Source: Planctomycetia bacterium
GTDB lineage: Bacteria; Planctomycetota; Phycisphaerae; Phycisphaerales; SM1A02
Assembly (NCBI GenBank): GCA_005790565.1
Contig: SXUJ01000022.1
Span: 1 to 40,063 of the forward strand
DNA length: 40,063 bases
Direction of reading: 5' to 3'
Position 1 is the stretch's first letter. Every line of letters begins with the position of its first letter. The notes under the pieces were generated by a model. That model was given only the letters and a program-made list of their open reading frames with translations. It did not search any database and was not told the origin of the DNA. A program made the position numbers and the translations under genes. This document shows positions 27,812-36,960 of this stretch, in pieces.

Positions 27812-30217
27812 ATGCAAGCTCTACGCAATCCTCTCCCTCGACGCCTCAGACCGCACGCGCGTCTTCAACGCGGCGTTTCGAGCGTGCTTGCGATGCTCTT
27901 TCTTGTGATCTTTAGTTCGCTCGCGGCCGCGATGGCCGTCGTCGCGCAAGGCAATCTCCGGACAGCCGATAGTTCGCTCAAAGTAAGTCGCGCACAAAGC
28001 GCGGCCGAAACTGGCCTCGTGTTCGCCCAGCGGCGAATGATCGCCGAAGCAAATCGCTTTGTCGTCAAGCGCGGCGTGGTCGCGAGTGACTTCGCCGAGA
28101 GATTGTGGAAGGGAAACTGGAGCGCGGAGGACGGCGTCACCGTGAGTCCGCCTGTGGGCTACGCTGGGAACGGAACTCCCGCGAGCCTTGCGGACGCATT
28201 GCGCGATGCCCATGCGGAAGATGGCAGTGCGTTCGCAGTCTCGTTCGGCGACTCGATCCTTCCGCGCGTCCTCGAGGACGGGACGTTGCTCTGTCCGCCT
28301 ATGCGGATGGAAGCGAACAACGATCAACTCTACTTCCGCCTTTCCTATCAACCGGTTCCCAACTCTTCCGACATCCTGATCTCCTGCTCTGGGACGGATG
28401 GCAATGTCTCCCGAAGCGTCAGCATGCGTTGTCGGCTTGCCAAGCGCATTGAATTCGCGGTGCTAAGTCCGAATCGAATCATGGTCGGAAAGAATGTCCT
28501 CATCGATGGCCCGCTGGGTACGCGCTACGGCACAGAGGCGGACGAACTGACGGCAGCGAATGGCGACCCGCTCGTCATGCGAAGTGATTTTCGTTACCTC
28601 ACTGCCTCACTCACGGCCAAAATCGACATCCTGCGAAACGCAGTCATCGCCCATGATGTCGACGGCGATGCGCGACTGCGCCCCGCGCATCCCGAAGAGT
28701 CACAGGGTCTCTCCGCAAACCCCTCCCTTGTCGACCTCGACCAGAATCAGTATGTGGATGAGTTCGATCTCTTCCTGAGCGAGTTTGATACCGATGGTGA
28801 TGGCGGCGTGGTGTGGGATTCGGTGCGCGCCATGGATGCAGGCCTCGGATCCGTCAGCGCGGAGTTCGACAGCGTGGATGCACAACTCGCCCGGTTGATC
28901 GATCGCCGCGCGCCCGATCGCGATGGCGATGGCGATGTCGACGCGAGCGACACACGCCTTGGGTACGACGACGGCGTGCTCAACGGACATGATCTGTACG
29001 CGAAGGTCACAGGCGCACTCGCCTTCGGGGTGACCAAGGATGCGTGGGAACTCGCGGCCGGCGAGCCATGGCGTGGCATCACGGAGGGCGCGGTGAAGAG
29101 TCCGCTCGATGTCTCGCCAGCGAGATTCGAAGTGCCCGCGGATGAACTCCGCATGGTTTCGACGACTGACTTCGCCGGAAGTGCCTCATGGCTCGCGAAT
29201 ACCGCGCAAGGCATTCTCGCGCAGCAGACCACCGCGGGCGTGACGGCCGGGGGTTCGTTTACGCCCCAGAGTTCCGGAAGCTATGAAGCGGTTCCCTTTG
29301 GTTCGATCGCCGCGTATGACTACTTCCAACGACCGGTCTATAGCAACATCACCTTCCGAGATGTGCGCATCCCAAGTGGAACGAATGCACTTTTCGTGAA
29401 CTGCTCGTTCGAAGGCGTGACCTACATCGAAACCACTCCGGGGTGCACCGACATCAATTGGAACTACGCCGGTTCGACGCAGCGAATCGATCAGGGTGGC
29501 GGCTCGTTTGCCTATGTGCCGCGATTCCCCGACATGGTGAGTGCACTCGACGGCAGTCCAGTCGTGGATACGAAGCCGCTGAGTAACTCTCTCCGATTTG
29601 ATGGCTGCACCTTCCTCGGCGCGGTGACCGGCGATGTGCCGAGTGAGTACACGCACTGGCGGAACAAAGTGCAGTTCACGGGAGCAACCCGATTCTTCAT
29701 CGATCCACAGGACCCGGAAGTCTTGCTGCAAGCGGACGGCGCGCAACTCCAAGGAACGCTCGCGAGCTTCAGTGCCGAAGCGCTCGACAACATGCAGCGA
29801 AGTTCCATCTTCCTCCCCGGATGGTCTGTCGATGTCGGTAGCTTCGCGAACGAACAGAACGCAGACCCTGACCTCACTCCGCGTGTGAAACTGAAGGGCA
29901 CGGTCATCGCAGGCGTCATGGATGTCCGCGGAAGCGCGGAAGTGCACGGCACGCTGCTCCTAACCTACCGACCGGCCACGGCGCAGGGGCCACTCTTCTA
30001 CGGTGGCGCGCCGGAAGCCTTCAACACCACACTCGGATACTTCGGCCCACTCGATGGCGACGGCGAGGGGCTTCTGCCGGAAGACGCTGGATTCCTCGGG
30101 TTCGGCGAGATCCGCTTGCGCTACGACCCGGATGCGAAACTGCCCGACGGTATCCCGTGGCCAATCACCGCGATCCCGCAGCGCGACAGCTACCGAGAAG
30201 GCGGAGGTGCGGCGTGA
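27812..30217 (+). CDS. Large PilX/GspK-like pilus protein with Ca-binding-like loops
   Basis: QRG/VSSVLAMLFLVIFSSLAAAMAVVAQGNLRTADSSLKVSRAQSAAETGLVFAQRR is PilX-like; internal loops DLDQNQYVDEFD, DTDGDGG, DRDGDGDVDASD. Confidence 0.8.
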   Translation: MQALRNPLPRRLRPHARLQRGVSSVLAMLFLVIFSSLAAAMAVVAQGNLRTADSSLKVSRAQSAAETGLVFAQRRMIAEANRFVVKRGVVASDFAERLWKGNWSAEDGVTVSPPVGYAGNGTPASLADALRDAHAEDGSAFAVSFGDSILPRVLEDGTLLCPPMRMEANNDQLYFRLSYQPVPNSSDILISCSGTDGNVSRSVSMRCRLAKRIEFAVLSPNRIMVGKNVLIDGPLGTRYGTEADELTAANGDPLVMRSDFRYLTASLTAKIDILRNAVIAHDVDGDARLRPAHPEESQGLSANPSLVDLDQNQYVDEFDLFLSEFDTDGDGGVVWDSVRAMDAGLGSVSAEFDSVDAQLARLIDRRAPDRDGDGDVDASDTRLGYDDGVLNGHDLYAKVTGALAFGVTKDAWELAAGEPWRGITEGAVKSPLDVSPARFEVPADELRMVSTTDFAGSASWLANTAQGILAQQTTAGVTAGGSFTPQSSGSYEAVPFGSIAAYDYFQRPVYSNITFRDVRIPSGTNALFVNCSFEGVTYIETTPGCTDINWNYAGSTQRIDQGGGSFAYVPRFPDMVSALDGSPVVDTKPLSNSLRFDGCTFLGAVTGDVPSEYTHWRNKVQFTGATRFFIDPQDPEVLLQADGAQLQGTLASFSAEALDNMQRSSIFLPGWSVDVGSFANEQNADPDLTPRVKLKGTVIAGVMDVRGSAEVHGTLLLTYRPATAQGPLFYGGAPEAFNTTLGYFGPLDGDGEGLLPEDAGFLGFGEIRLRYDPDAKLPDGIPWPITAIPQRDSYREGGGAA

Positions 30218-30801
30218 CGCGCCGAGTCTGCTCCACCGGATCGCGACGGCGTGGGCGCGCGTTCAGTCTGATTGAGATGCTCATCGCACTCTCGATCACC
30301 GGAACGCTCCTCGCGGCCGTGCTCGTTTCGCTCAATGCAAGTTTCATCGCGTATCAAACGACGACTGAACAGGCATCGACGCACACGATCGCACGACTGG
30401 TGATTCACCGCGTGCAATCACTCGTTCGCAACGGACGCGAGTTCGGCCCGATGCCAAGCGATGTGCGCGAACGATTCATCGCCTCCGATGAGATTCAATT
30501 CCTCGACGATCAAGATCGCGTCATCGAGATTCGGCTCGACCGGCAGAATTCGAAGCTCACCTTCTCCGTCGACGGAGGCACCGCGTTCGGCTTCCTTGGC
30601 GGCGTGAGTGGACCAACCACCGAAGCCGGCGACCCCGTTGGCGCTTTCCTCCTTGAGTTTGAAAATGGGCGCACTCTCCGTCGCGCCACCTTCGACCTCA
30701 CGGTGCTCGGCGATGACGACATCAACGTCGAACTCGAAGGCGATCATGTCCAGCCGCTACGACTCGTGGGCAGCACGATGCCACGACGGCTCGCCTGGTA
30801 A
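30214..30801 (+). CDS. Prepilin-like minor pilin (PilW/GspJ type)
   Basis: RGRA/FSLIEMLIALSITGTLLAAVLVSLNASF; GTG start forms GTGA overlap with upstream stop. Confidence 0.8.
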   Translation: MTRRVCSTGSRRRGRAFSLIEMLIALSITGTLLAAVLVSLNASFIAYQTTTEQASTHTIARLVIHRVQSLVRNGREFGPMPSDVRERFIASDEIQFLDDQDRVIEIRLDRQNSKLTFSVDGGTAFGFLGGVSGPTTEAGDPVGAFLLEFENGRTLRRATFDLTVLGDDDINVELEGDHVQPLRLVGSTMPRRLAW

Positions 30802-32946
30802 GGCGCCCTGCTTGCGCTCCATCTCCTGACGCATGAGCAGCACATGCGGGCCGACTAACGCGGGGCTTGATTCGGGGATGCCGTCCGTCGACGCACGCTT
30901 GTAGACGCCGTCGCTGCCCATGCGCCACTGTTGGCGGCGGTCATTCAAGTGCATCTGGAGCACCTGCCAGAGTCGCTCGCGATGCTCGCGTAACCCAATC
31001 GGCGTTGCACACTCCACACGCGTGTTGAGGTTGCGATACATCCAATCCGCGCTGCCAATATAGAAATCCCCGTCCAGTGGGTCCGCGGCGCCACGACCAA
31101 ACCAGAAAATGCGACTGTGCTCGAGAAATCGGCCAATGGTGGAGAAGACGCGAATGTTCTCACTCAGACGGGGAACCCCCGGGCGCACGCAACAGAATCC
31201 TCGGCAGACGATGTCGACCGAAACGCCCGCGCACGAAGCGCGATAGAGCGCGTCACTAACGCTGCGGTCTTCGAGTTGATTCATCTTCACGATGATGCGT
31301 CCACGCTGCCCCCGCCTCTGCACCTCGACCTCATCCCCGATGAGTTCGATGAATCGTCGTTTCATCGCGACGGGCGCGATGAGAAGTCGCTGATACTCCT
31401 TCTGACGACTCCGCCCGGTCATGTAGTTGAACAGTCCAACGAGATCCTCGGTGATCGCTCGATCAGAGGTCAGAATTCCGACATCCTCGTAGAGCCGAGC
31501 GGTCTTGGAGTTGTAATTGCCCGTGCCGACATGGGCGTAACAACGGATGCCATCTCCCTCTTGCCTCACGACAAGCGCGACCTTCGTGTGCGTCTTCAAC
31601 CCAATCACACCGTACGCGACATGAACGCCCGCATCTTCGAGCTTTCTCGCCCACACGATGTTGCGCGCCTCATCGAATCGGGCGCGCAGTTCCACGAGCA
31701 CCGCGACCTGCTTACCGGCTTCTGCTGCACGAATGAGGCTCGGAATGAAAGGGCTGTCACCACTTGTGCGGTAGAGAGCCTGCTTGATGGCAAGCACCTT
31801 CGGATCCGCTGCCGCTGCTTCGATAAACCGCTCCACTGAATGATCAAAGCTCTGGTAGGGATGGTGCAGCAGAATGTCCTGCTTGCGAATAAGCGAGAAC
31901 ACATCTGCGTCCTCCGCTTCGAGTCCGGGAGGCGCGAGCGGGGTCCACTTGGGCCAATGCAACTCCGGTGCGTCAATGTCCGCAATCTCGTTGAGCACAC
32001 TCCAGTCGAGCAATCCGTCAACCTCGTAGATGTCTTCATCCGTGAGTTCAAGTTCTTCCTCAAGGAATCGCTGCACGCGATCGCCGGCATTGGTTGCGAC
32101 TTCGAGTCGAACGACACGAGCGAACCGTCTCTCTCGAAGTTGTTGTTGAATGAGTTCGAGCAGATCTTCCGCATCTTCGTTGTCGCGTTCCGTCTCCGCA
32201 TTCCGCGTCACGCGAAAGGGCAATACCTTGATGATTTCCATGCCTGGAAACAAATCGTCGAGATTGTGCGCGATGACGTCTTGCAGCGGGACGAATCGCT
32301 TGGAGTTCGCGAACCGAAAGAGGTTGCCGCCGAACTCCGGCACCTTCACTCGCGCGAAGAGTTGCTCACTTTCTCCCGGCCGACGCAACATCACGCCCAG
32401 CGATACGGACATGTTCGAGATGAACGGAAAACGGTGCCCTGGATCGACCGCGAGCGGCGTGAGAATCGGAAACAGATTTCGACGATACCACGCCTCAACC
32501 TCGTTGCGCTCCTCTGCCGTCAATTCACTCCAGCCAAGGAGCTGAATGCCCTGTGCAGCGAGTTCGGGAAGCAAGCTTTCGCGCCACAATCGCTGCGCGA
32601 CGGCGTTCTGCGCAATCGTCCGTTCACGAATGAGCGTCACCTGATCTTGCGGCGAAAGCGGTTCCCAGATCGGGCTCGCGACACCCGCATCAATCTGCCG
32701 CCGCAAGCCTCCGACGCGCTTCATGAAGAACTCGTCGAGGTTGGATCCAAAGATCGCAAGGAATCGCACACGCTCAAGTAAGGGAACATGCGGGTCATCC
32801 GCTTGGGCAAGCACACGGCAGTTGAACTCGAGCCACTGCAAGTCGCGGTTCAAGAACCGTGCGGGGTCATCGAGCCCGATTGGCGTGATGTCGTTGGGCG
32901 CGATCGGCTTGCGCGGGGACATGGATGAGAGGTCGGTGGGAGTCAT
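30757..32946 (-). CDS. ppk1: Polyphosphate kinase 1
   Basis: FLNRDLQWLEFNCRVLAQADDPHVPLLERVRFLAIFGSNLDEFFMKRVGGL, and YAHVGTGNYNSKTARLYEDVG around the catalytic His. Confidence 0.97.
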   Translation of the reverse strand: MTPTDLSSMSPRKPIAPNDITPIGLDDPARFLNRDLQWLEFNCRVLAQADDPHVPLLERVRFLAIFGSNLDEFFMKRVGGLRRQIDAGVASPIWEPLSPQDQVTLIRERTIAQNAVAQRLWRESLLPELAAQGIQLLGWSELTAEERNEVEAWYRRNLFPILTPLAVDPGHRFPFISNMSVSLGVMLRRPGESEQLFARVKVPEFGGNLFRFANSKRFVPLQDVIAHNLDDLFPGMEIIKVLPFRVTRNAETERDNEDAEDLLELIQQQLRERRFARVVRLEVATNAGDRVQRFLEEELELTDEDIYEVDGLLDWSVLNEIADIDAPELHWPKWTPLAPPGLEAEDADVFSLIRKQDILLHHPYQSFDHSVERFIEAAAADPKVLAIKQALYRTSGDSPFIPSLIRAAEAGKQVAVLVELRARFDEARNIVWARKLEDAGVHVAYGVIGLKTHTKVALVVRQEGDGIRCYAHVGTGNYNSKTARLYEDVGILTSDRAITEDLVGLFNYMTGRSRQKEYQRLLIAPVAMKRRFIELIGDEVEVQRRGQRGRIIVKMNQLEDRSVSDALYRASCAGVSVDIVCRGFCCVRPGVPRLSENIRVFSTIGRFLEHSRIFWFGRGAADPLDGDFYIGSADWMYRNLNTRVECATPIGLREHRERLWQVLQMHLNDRRQQWRMGSDGVYKRASTDGIPESSPALVGPHVLLMRQEMERKQGALPGEPSWHRAAHES

Positions 32947-32977
32947 GGAGCGTTCAAGAAGCGTGAGCGAACGAAAC

Positions 32978-33352
32978 TCATCGATGATTGGTCGGCCGGT
33001 AGATCGCGACGCACCGAGGCGCCTCGGTCACGCGAACGCTCGCGAGACGAATTCCGCGCGGAAGTTTCGGAAGCAACTCCTCGGCGATGTGCTTGGCGAC
33101 ATGTTCGGCGGTTGGGTTCGTCGACTCAAACGCCGCCGTGGCATTGAGATCGGCGTTCCGAAATGGGGAGATGACCCGCGCGAGCGCCGCTTCGATTGCG
33201 TGGAAATCGCACAGGAGCCCCTCGGGATCGAGTGCGGGGCCTTCCACTTCGCACTGGACCCGCCAGTTATGGCCATGCACCGTCTCTCGCACACCACGAA
33301 GGACGATCGCATGGGCGGCACTGAATTCAGCTTCGATTTCAAGCGAATACAT
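32978..33352 (-). CDS. COG0720 6-pyruvoyl-tetrahydropterin synthase / QueD family protein, PTPS-III-like motif
   Basis: FSAAHAIVLRGVRETVHGHNWRV: Zn-binding His residues present; ExxHGH instead of CxxxHGH. Confidence 0.88.
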   Translation of the reverse strand: MYSLEIEAEFSAAHAIVLRGVRETVHGHNWRVQCEVEGPALDPEGLLCDFHAIEAALARVISPFRNADLNATAAFESTNPTAEHVAKHIAEELLPKLPRGIRLASVRVTEAPRCVAIYRPTNHR

Positions 33353-33401
33353 CTCGCCGAGTGTACGAGAGACGAGGAGGAAGGATCCTGGCGAGAGCCG
33401 C

Positions 33402-33429
33402 TTGCGTACACCGTAGCATATGCTACTAT
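33402..33429 (+). promoter_or_regulatory. Candidate promoter with operator-like palindrome
   Basis: TTGCGT (33402-33407), 16-nt spacer, TACTAT (33424-33429); perfect palindrome GTAGCATATGCTAC (33413-33426) overlaps spacer and -10. Confidence 0.55.
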
Positions 33430-33435
33430 CGTTGC

Positions 33436-34422
33436 ATGTGCCTCGAATCCCGCTTGCTTACCCGCTGTTCGCTCATCCTCCCTTCCCTCCTCGCTCTACT
33501 GCTCGCCTTCGGTTGCGGAGGCACCGCGCAGCCTGAGCGCGAGACTGAGGGAACGAGGCCCCCGTCGGACACATCCGTGCCAGTCCTCATCGCGACCACG
33601 GGCATGGTTGCCGATGTCGTGCAGAGCGTCGTTGGACCTCACGCGCAGGTCGTTACGCTTATCCCCGCCGGCGCGGATCCACACCTCTGGACTCCGACGC
33701 GCACCGACATCGTGCAGTTGCTCGACGCCGATGCGCTCTTCATGAATGGACTCGGACTCGAAGGACGAGCCGGAGAAGCTTTCGCGAGAGTTTCGAACTC
33801 CGGTCGCCCCGTATGCGCGGTGACGAGCGCGCTGACTCAGGAAGATTTACTTCGCGACCCCTCCAATCCGCATCACCCCGATCCGCATGTGTGGATGGAT
33901 CCGTTGGTTTGGGGGCGCACTGCGCTCGCTGTGGCTGAGACGTTGACGCAACTCGATCCAGTGCATGCGGAAGACTTCAATCGCAACGCCCTGCACTACG
34001 TATTCGAAGCAGAGAAACTCCATGACGAGATCAAAGCGATGCTCGATCAGGTGCCGACTGCGAATCGCATGCTCACCAGTTCACACGACGCGTTCGGATA
34101 CTTCGGCAAGCGGTTTGGCTTCGAAGTGCGAGGGATTCAAGGGATTTCCACCGAGAGCGAGGCGAGCGTCGGTGATATCGAACGACTCGTCGCAGAGCTC
34201 TGCGGGCGGTCGATTCCGACCGTCTTCATCGAGACCACCGTGTCAGATCGCACCATCCGCGCACTCGTGGATGGATGCGCCGCAAGGGGGCACGCACTCA
34301 AGATCGGTCCGGCACTTTTTAGTGATTCGATGGGAGCACCTGGCACCGCAGGCGGAACGTGGCTCGGCATGATTCGCCACAACGCCAGTTCCATTGCCTC
34401 CGGACTTCGAGGCGGTGCATGA
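33436..34422 (+). CDS. troA: Metal ABC transporter substrate-binding lipoprotein (TroA/ZnuA, cluster A-I)
   Basis: Lipobox LAFGC; DPHLWTP, DPHVWMDPLVWG, SSHDAFGYFGKRFGFEVRGIQGISTESEAS, LFSDSMGAPGTAGGTWLGMIRHN. Confidence 0.9.
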   Translation: MCLESRLLTRCSLILPSLLALLLAFGCGGTAQPERETEGTRPPSDTSVPVLIATTGMVADVVQSVVGPHAQVVTLIPAGADPHLWTPTRTDIVQLLDADALFMNGLGLEGRAGEAFARVSNSGRPVCAVTSALTQEDLLRDPSNPHHPDPHVWMDPLVWGRTALAVAETLTQLDPVHAEDFNRNALHYVFEAEKLHDEIKAMLDQVPTANRMLTSSHDAFGYFGKRFGFEVRGIQGISTESEASVGDIERLVAELCGRSIPTVFIETTVSDRTIRALVDGCAARGHALKIGPALFSDSMGAPGTAGGTWLGMIRHNASSIASGLRGGA

Positions 34423-35168
34423 ATGATCGCGCCTCTCCACTCGCGGTTGACGGATTCTCAGCGGGCTACGGCAATGGGGAAGTGATCGTGCACGACGCGT
34501 CGTTCGCGCTCCGTCGTGGAGCTATGACTGCGCTGGTCGGCCCTAACGGCGCTGGAAAGAGCACCCTCCTCAAGGGCGCGCTTGGATTGCTCCCGCACGC
34601 GAACACCGCGTGCGTTCGATTCTTCGGTCAACCGCTCGAGCAAGTCCGCGCGCGCGTCGCGTACCTGCCGCAGCGCGCGGATATCGATTGGACCTTCCCC
34701 GCAAGCGCTCTCGATGTGGCCGCGATGGGGCTGTACCGAAAGATCGGCTTCTTTCGTCGGGTCAGCGGTCGATGGAAAACGGAAGCGCGCCGTGCGCTCG
34801 CGTTGGTTGGGATGGAATCTCTTGAAAGCATGCCGATTGGCGAACTCTCGGGGGGCCAGCAGCAGCGCGTGCTCCTCGCGCGCAGTTTGGTGCAAGGTGC
34901 TGATCTTCTGATGCTCGACGAACCGTTTGTGAATGTCGACTTCGCGACAGAAGAACGACTCGGTGCGGTCTTGCGAGACGCTTGCCGCAGCGGCATGAGC
35001 GTGCTCGCGGTCCATCATGACCTCGGCGATGTTCGGCGGTACTTCGACGATGCGGTGCTCTTTGATGGAACCGTCGTCGCACACGGACCAATCGAGGACG
35101 CACTCGCCGACGCAAACCTGCACGAAGCATTCAAACTCGGACCTCCCCCAGAGGACTCGATCGCGTGA
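34419..35168 (+). CDS. troB: Metal ABC transporter ATP-binding protein
   Basis: Walker A GPNGAGKSTLLKG, signature LSGGQQQRVLLAR, Walker B LLMLDEPFVNVD; ATGA overlap. Confidence 0.92.
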   Translation: MNDRASPLAVDGFSAGYGNGEVIVHDASFALRRGAMTALVGPNGAGKSTLLKGALGLLPHANTACVRFFGQPLEQVRARVAYLPQRADIDWTFPASALDVAAMGLYRKIGFFRRVSGRWKTEARRALALVGMESLESMPIGELSGGQQQRVLLARSLVQGADLLMLDEPFVNVDFATEERLGAVLRDACRSGMSVLAVHHDLGDVRRYFDDAVLFDGTVVAHGPIEDALADANLHEAFKLGPPPEDSIA

Positions 35169-36070
35169 TCGAGCATCACACCAATCTGGAGATCCCATTC
35201 TGGGGCGCCAACACGATCACGGTCACGCTCGGCTGCGCGGTGTTCGGCGCGCTCGCGGGTAGCGTTGGGACGTTTGTCCTCGCGCGCAAGCAGTCACTGC
35301 TCGCGGATGTGACCGGCCACGCGGCATTGCCCGGCGTGGCGCTTGCCTTCCTCATCGGTGAATGGGCGCAAATCGGCGGTCGATCGCCATGGTTGCTCTT
35401 TTTGGGAGGCGGCGTGACGGCTCTACTTGCTGCTTGGAGTACGCCGTGGCTCGCGCGAAAGCGGAGACTTGGCGCAGATGGAGCGAACGCGGTGACACTC
35501 GCGGCGTTCTTTGGATTGGGAACGGTGCTGTTCTCACTGGTGCAATCACATCCCACCGGGGCACAAGGAGGACTTCGTCGGTTGCTCTTTGGAAACGCCG
35601 CCGCGATGACGAACAGCGACGCGCTCGCAATCGCAACCATCGCGATTGCCGCTCTACTCACGCTCATCTTGCTTTTCAAGGAGTTCTCCCTTCTGGCGTT
35701 TGACGAGGATGCCGCGCGAGTACTCGGGCTCCCCGTGCGAAGGCTCGATTGGTTGCTCTTGCTCCTCCTCGTCGCAACCGTCGTCACCGGAATGCAAGTG
35801 GCGGGTATTGCGCTTGTCGTTTCGATGCTCATCGCCCCCGCTGCGGCGGCGCGAGTCATCGGCGGATCCTTTGGGCGCACTGCCTCGATCGCTGCGTGTT
35901 TCGGAGTTGCGTGCGCGGTCGCGGGCGCAATGGCATCGCGATCCGTCGAGCATTTCCCCACCGGCAGCGCAATGGCACTCGCCGCAACGGTTGTGTTCTT
36001 CCTTTCGATCCCCTGCTCGCGAATCCTGCACGCCCGACGCGAACGAAACTCGGCTGAGGCACGTCGATGA
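35165..36070 (+). CDS. troC: Metal ABC transporter permease (ABC-3 family)
   Basis: Multi-TM, ARKQSLLADVTGHAALPGVALAFL and LLLFKEFSLLAFDEDAARVLGLPVRRLDW typical of ZnuB/TroC; GTGA overlap. Confidence 0.9.
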   Translation: MIEHHTNLEIPFWGANTITVTLGCAVFGALAGSVGTFVLARKQSLLADVTGHAALPGVALAFLIGEWAQIGGRSPWLLFLGGGVTALLAAWSTPWLARKRRLGADGANAVTLAAFFGLGTVLFSLVQSHPTGAQGGLRRLLFGNAAAMTNSDALAIATIAIAALLTLILLFKEFSLLAFDEDAARVLGLPVRRLDWLLLLLLVATVVTGMQVAGIALVVSMLIAPAAAARVIGGSFGRTASIAACFGVACAVAGAMASRSVEHFPTGSAMALAATVVFFLSIPCSRILHARRERNSAEARR

Positions 36071-36945
36071 TGCCATCGCTCGCCGTCGATGTCCCCGCGT
36101 TGCTCGCGCTGCTCTGCGCACTCGTCGCCTGCGGAACACTGGGAAACTTTCTCGTGCTCCGCAAAGAAGCAATGACGGGCGACGCGGTCGCGCACGCCGT
36201 GCTCCCTGGACTAGTCGCGGGATTCCTGCTCACAGGAACTCGTTCGACTCTCGCGATGTTCGTCGGCGCCGCGTGCGCGGGCGTACTCTCGATCCTACTG
36301 TCGGGTTGGGCGCGTCGCGCCACGCGGCTTGAAGCGGGCGCGACTCTCGGGGTCGTCTTCTCCGGGCTCTTCGCGCTCGGTGTTGTGTTGTTGGAAACGC
36401 AGGGTGCCCGGCAAGTCGATCTCGATCCAGAGTGTGTGCTGTTTGGCTCGCTTGAAACGCTCTTCTATGTCCCCGCGTCCGGCGCGCCTTGGTACACCGG
36501 AGTTCCGCGCACACTCTGGACGCTTGCCATCGCCGCGCTCTTCACGCTGATCTTCGCGCTCCTCTTTCTCAAGGAACTCGCCCTCCTCGCGTTTGACCCA
36601 AGCGCGGCGCGACACCTCGGCGTTGCGCCGCGATGGCTTGAACGCGCGTTCCTCATTGTGATTTCGGCGAGCATCGTTGCGAGCTTTGAAGCCGTCGGAA
36701 GCGTGCTTGTCATTGGCATCCTCGCCTGCCCCGCACTCCTTGCGGCGCCTCATGCAAAGAGCGTCGCGGGGCAGATCACGCTCAGTCTCGTCCTCGGCGT
36801 TGCGCTCTCGATTCTCGGTTATGCCATCGCGGCACTCTCTCCACAACTCTTCGGCACCTCGACCGCGCTCAATTCCGCGGGCATGATTTCGCTCGTCCTC
36901 GCGCTGAGCGTGCCACTCTCGCACGCGATGGCGCGGCGCGCGTAA
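36067..36945 (+). CDS. troD: Metal ABC transporter permease (ABC-3 family), second
   Basis: RKEAMTGDAVAHAVLPGLVAGFLL and LLFLKELALLAFDPSAARHLGVAPRWLERAF; ATGA overlap. Confidence 0.9.
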   Translation: MMPSLAVDVPALLALLCALVACGTLGNFLVLRKEAMTGDAVAHAVLPGLVAGFLLTGTRSTLAMFVGAACAGVLSILLSGWARRATRLEAGATLGVVFSGLFALGVVLLETQGARQVDLDPECVLFGSLETLFYVPASGAPWYTGVPRTLWTLAIAALFTLIFALLFLKELALLAFDPSAARHLGVAPRWLERAFLIVISASIVASFEAVGSVLVIGILACPALLAAPHAKSVAGQITLSLVLGVALSILGYAIAALSPQLFGTSTALNSAGMISLVLALSVPLSHAMARRA

Positions 36946-36960
36946 CGGATTCGAGAATTC

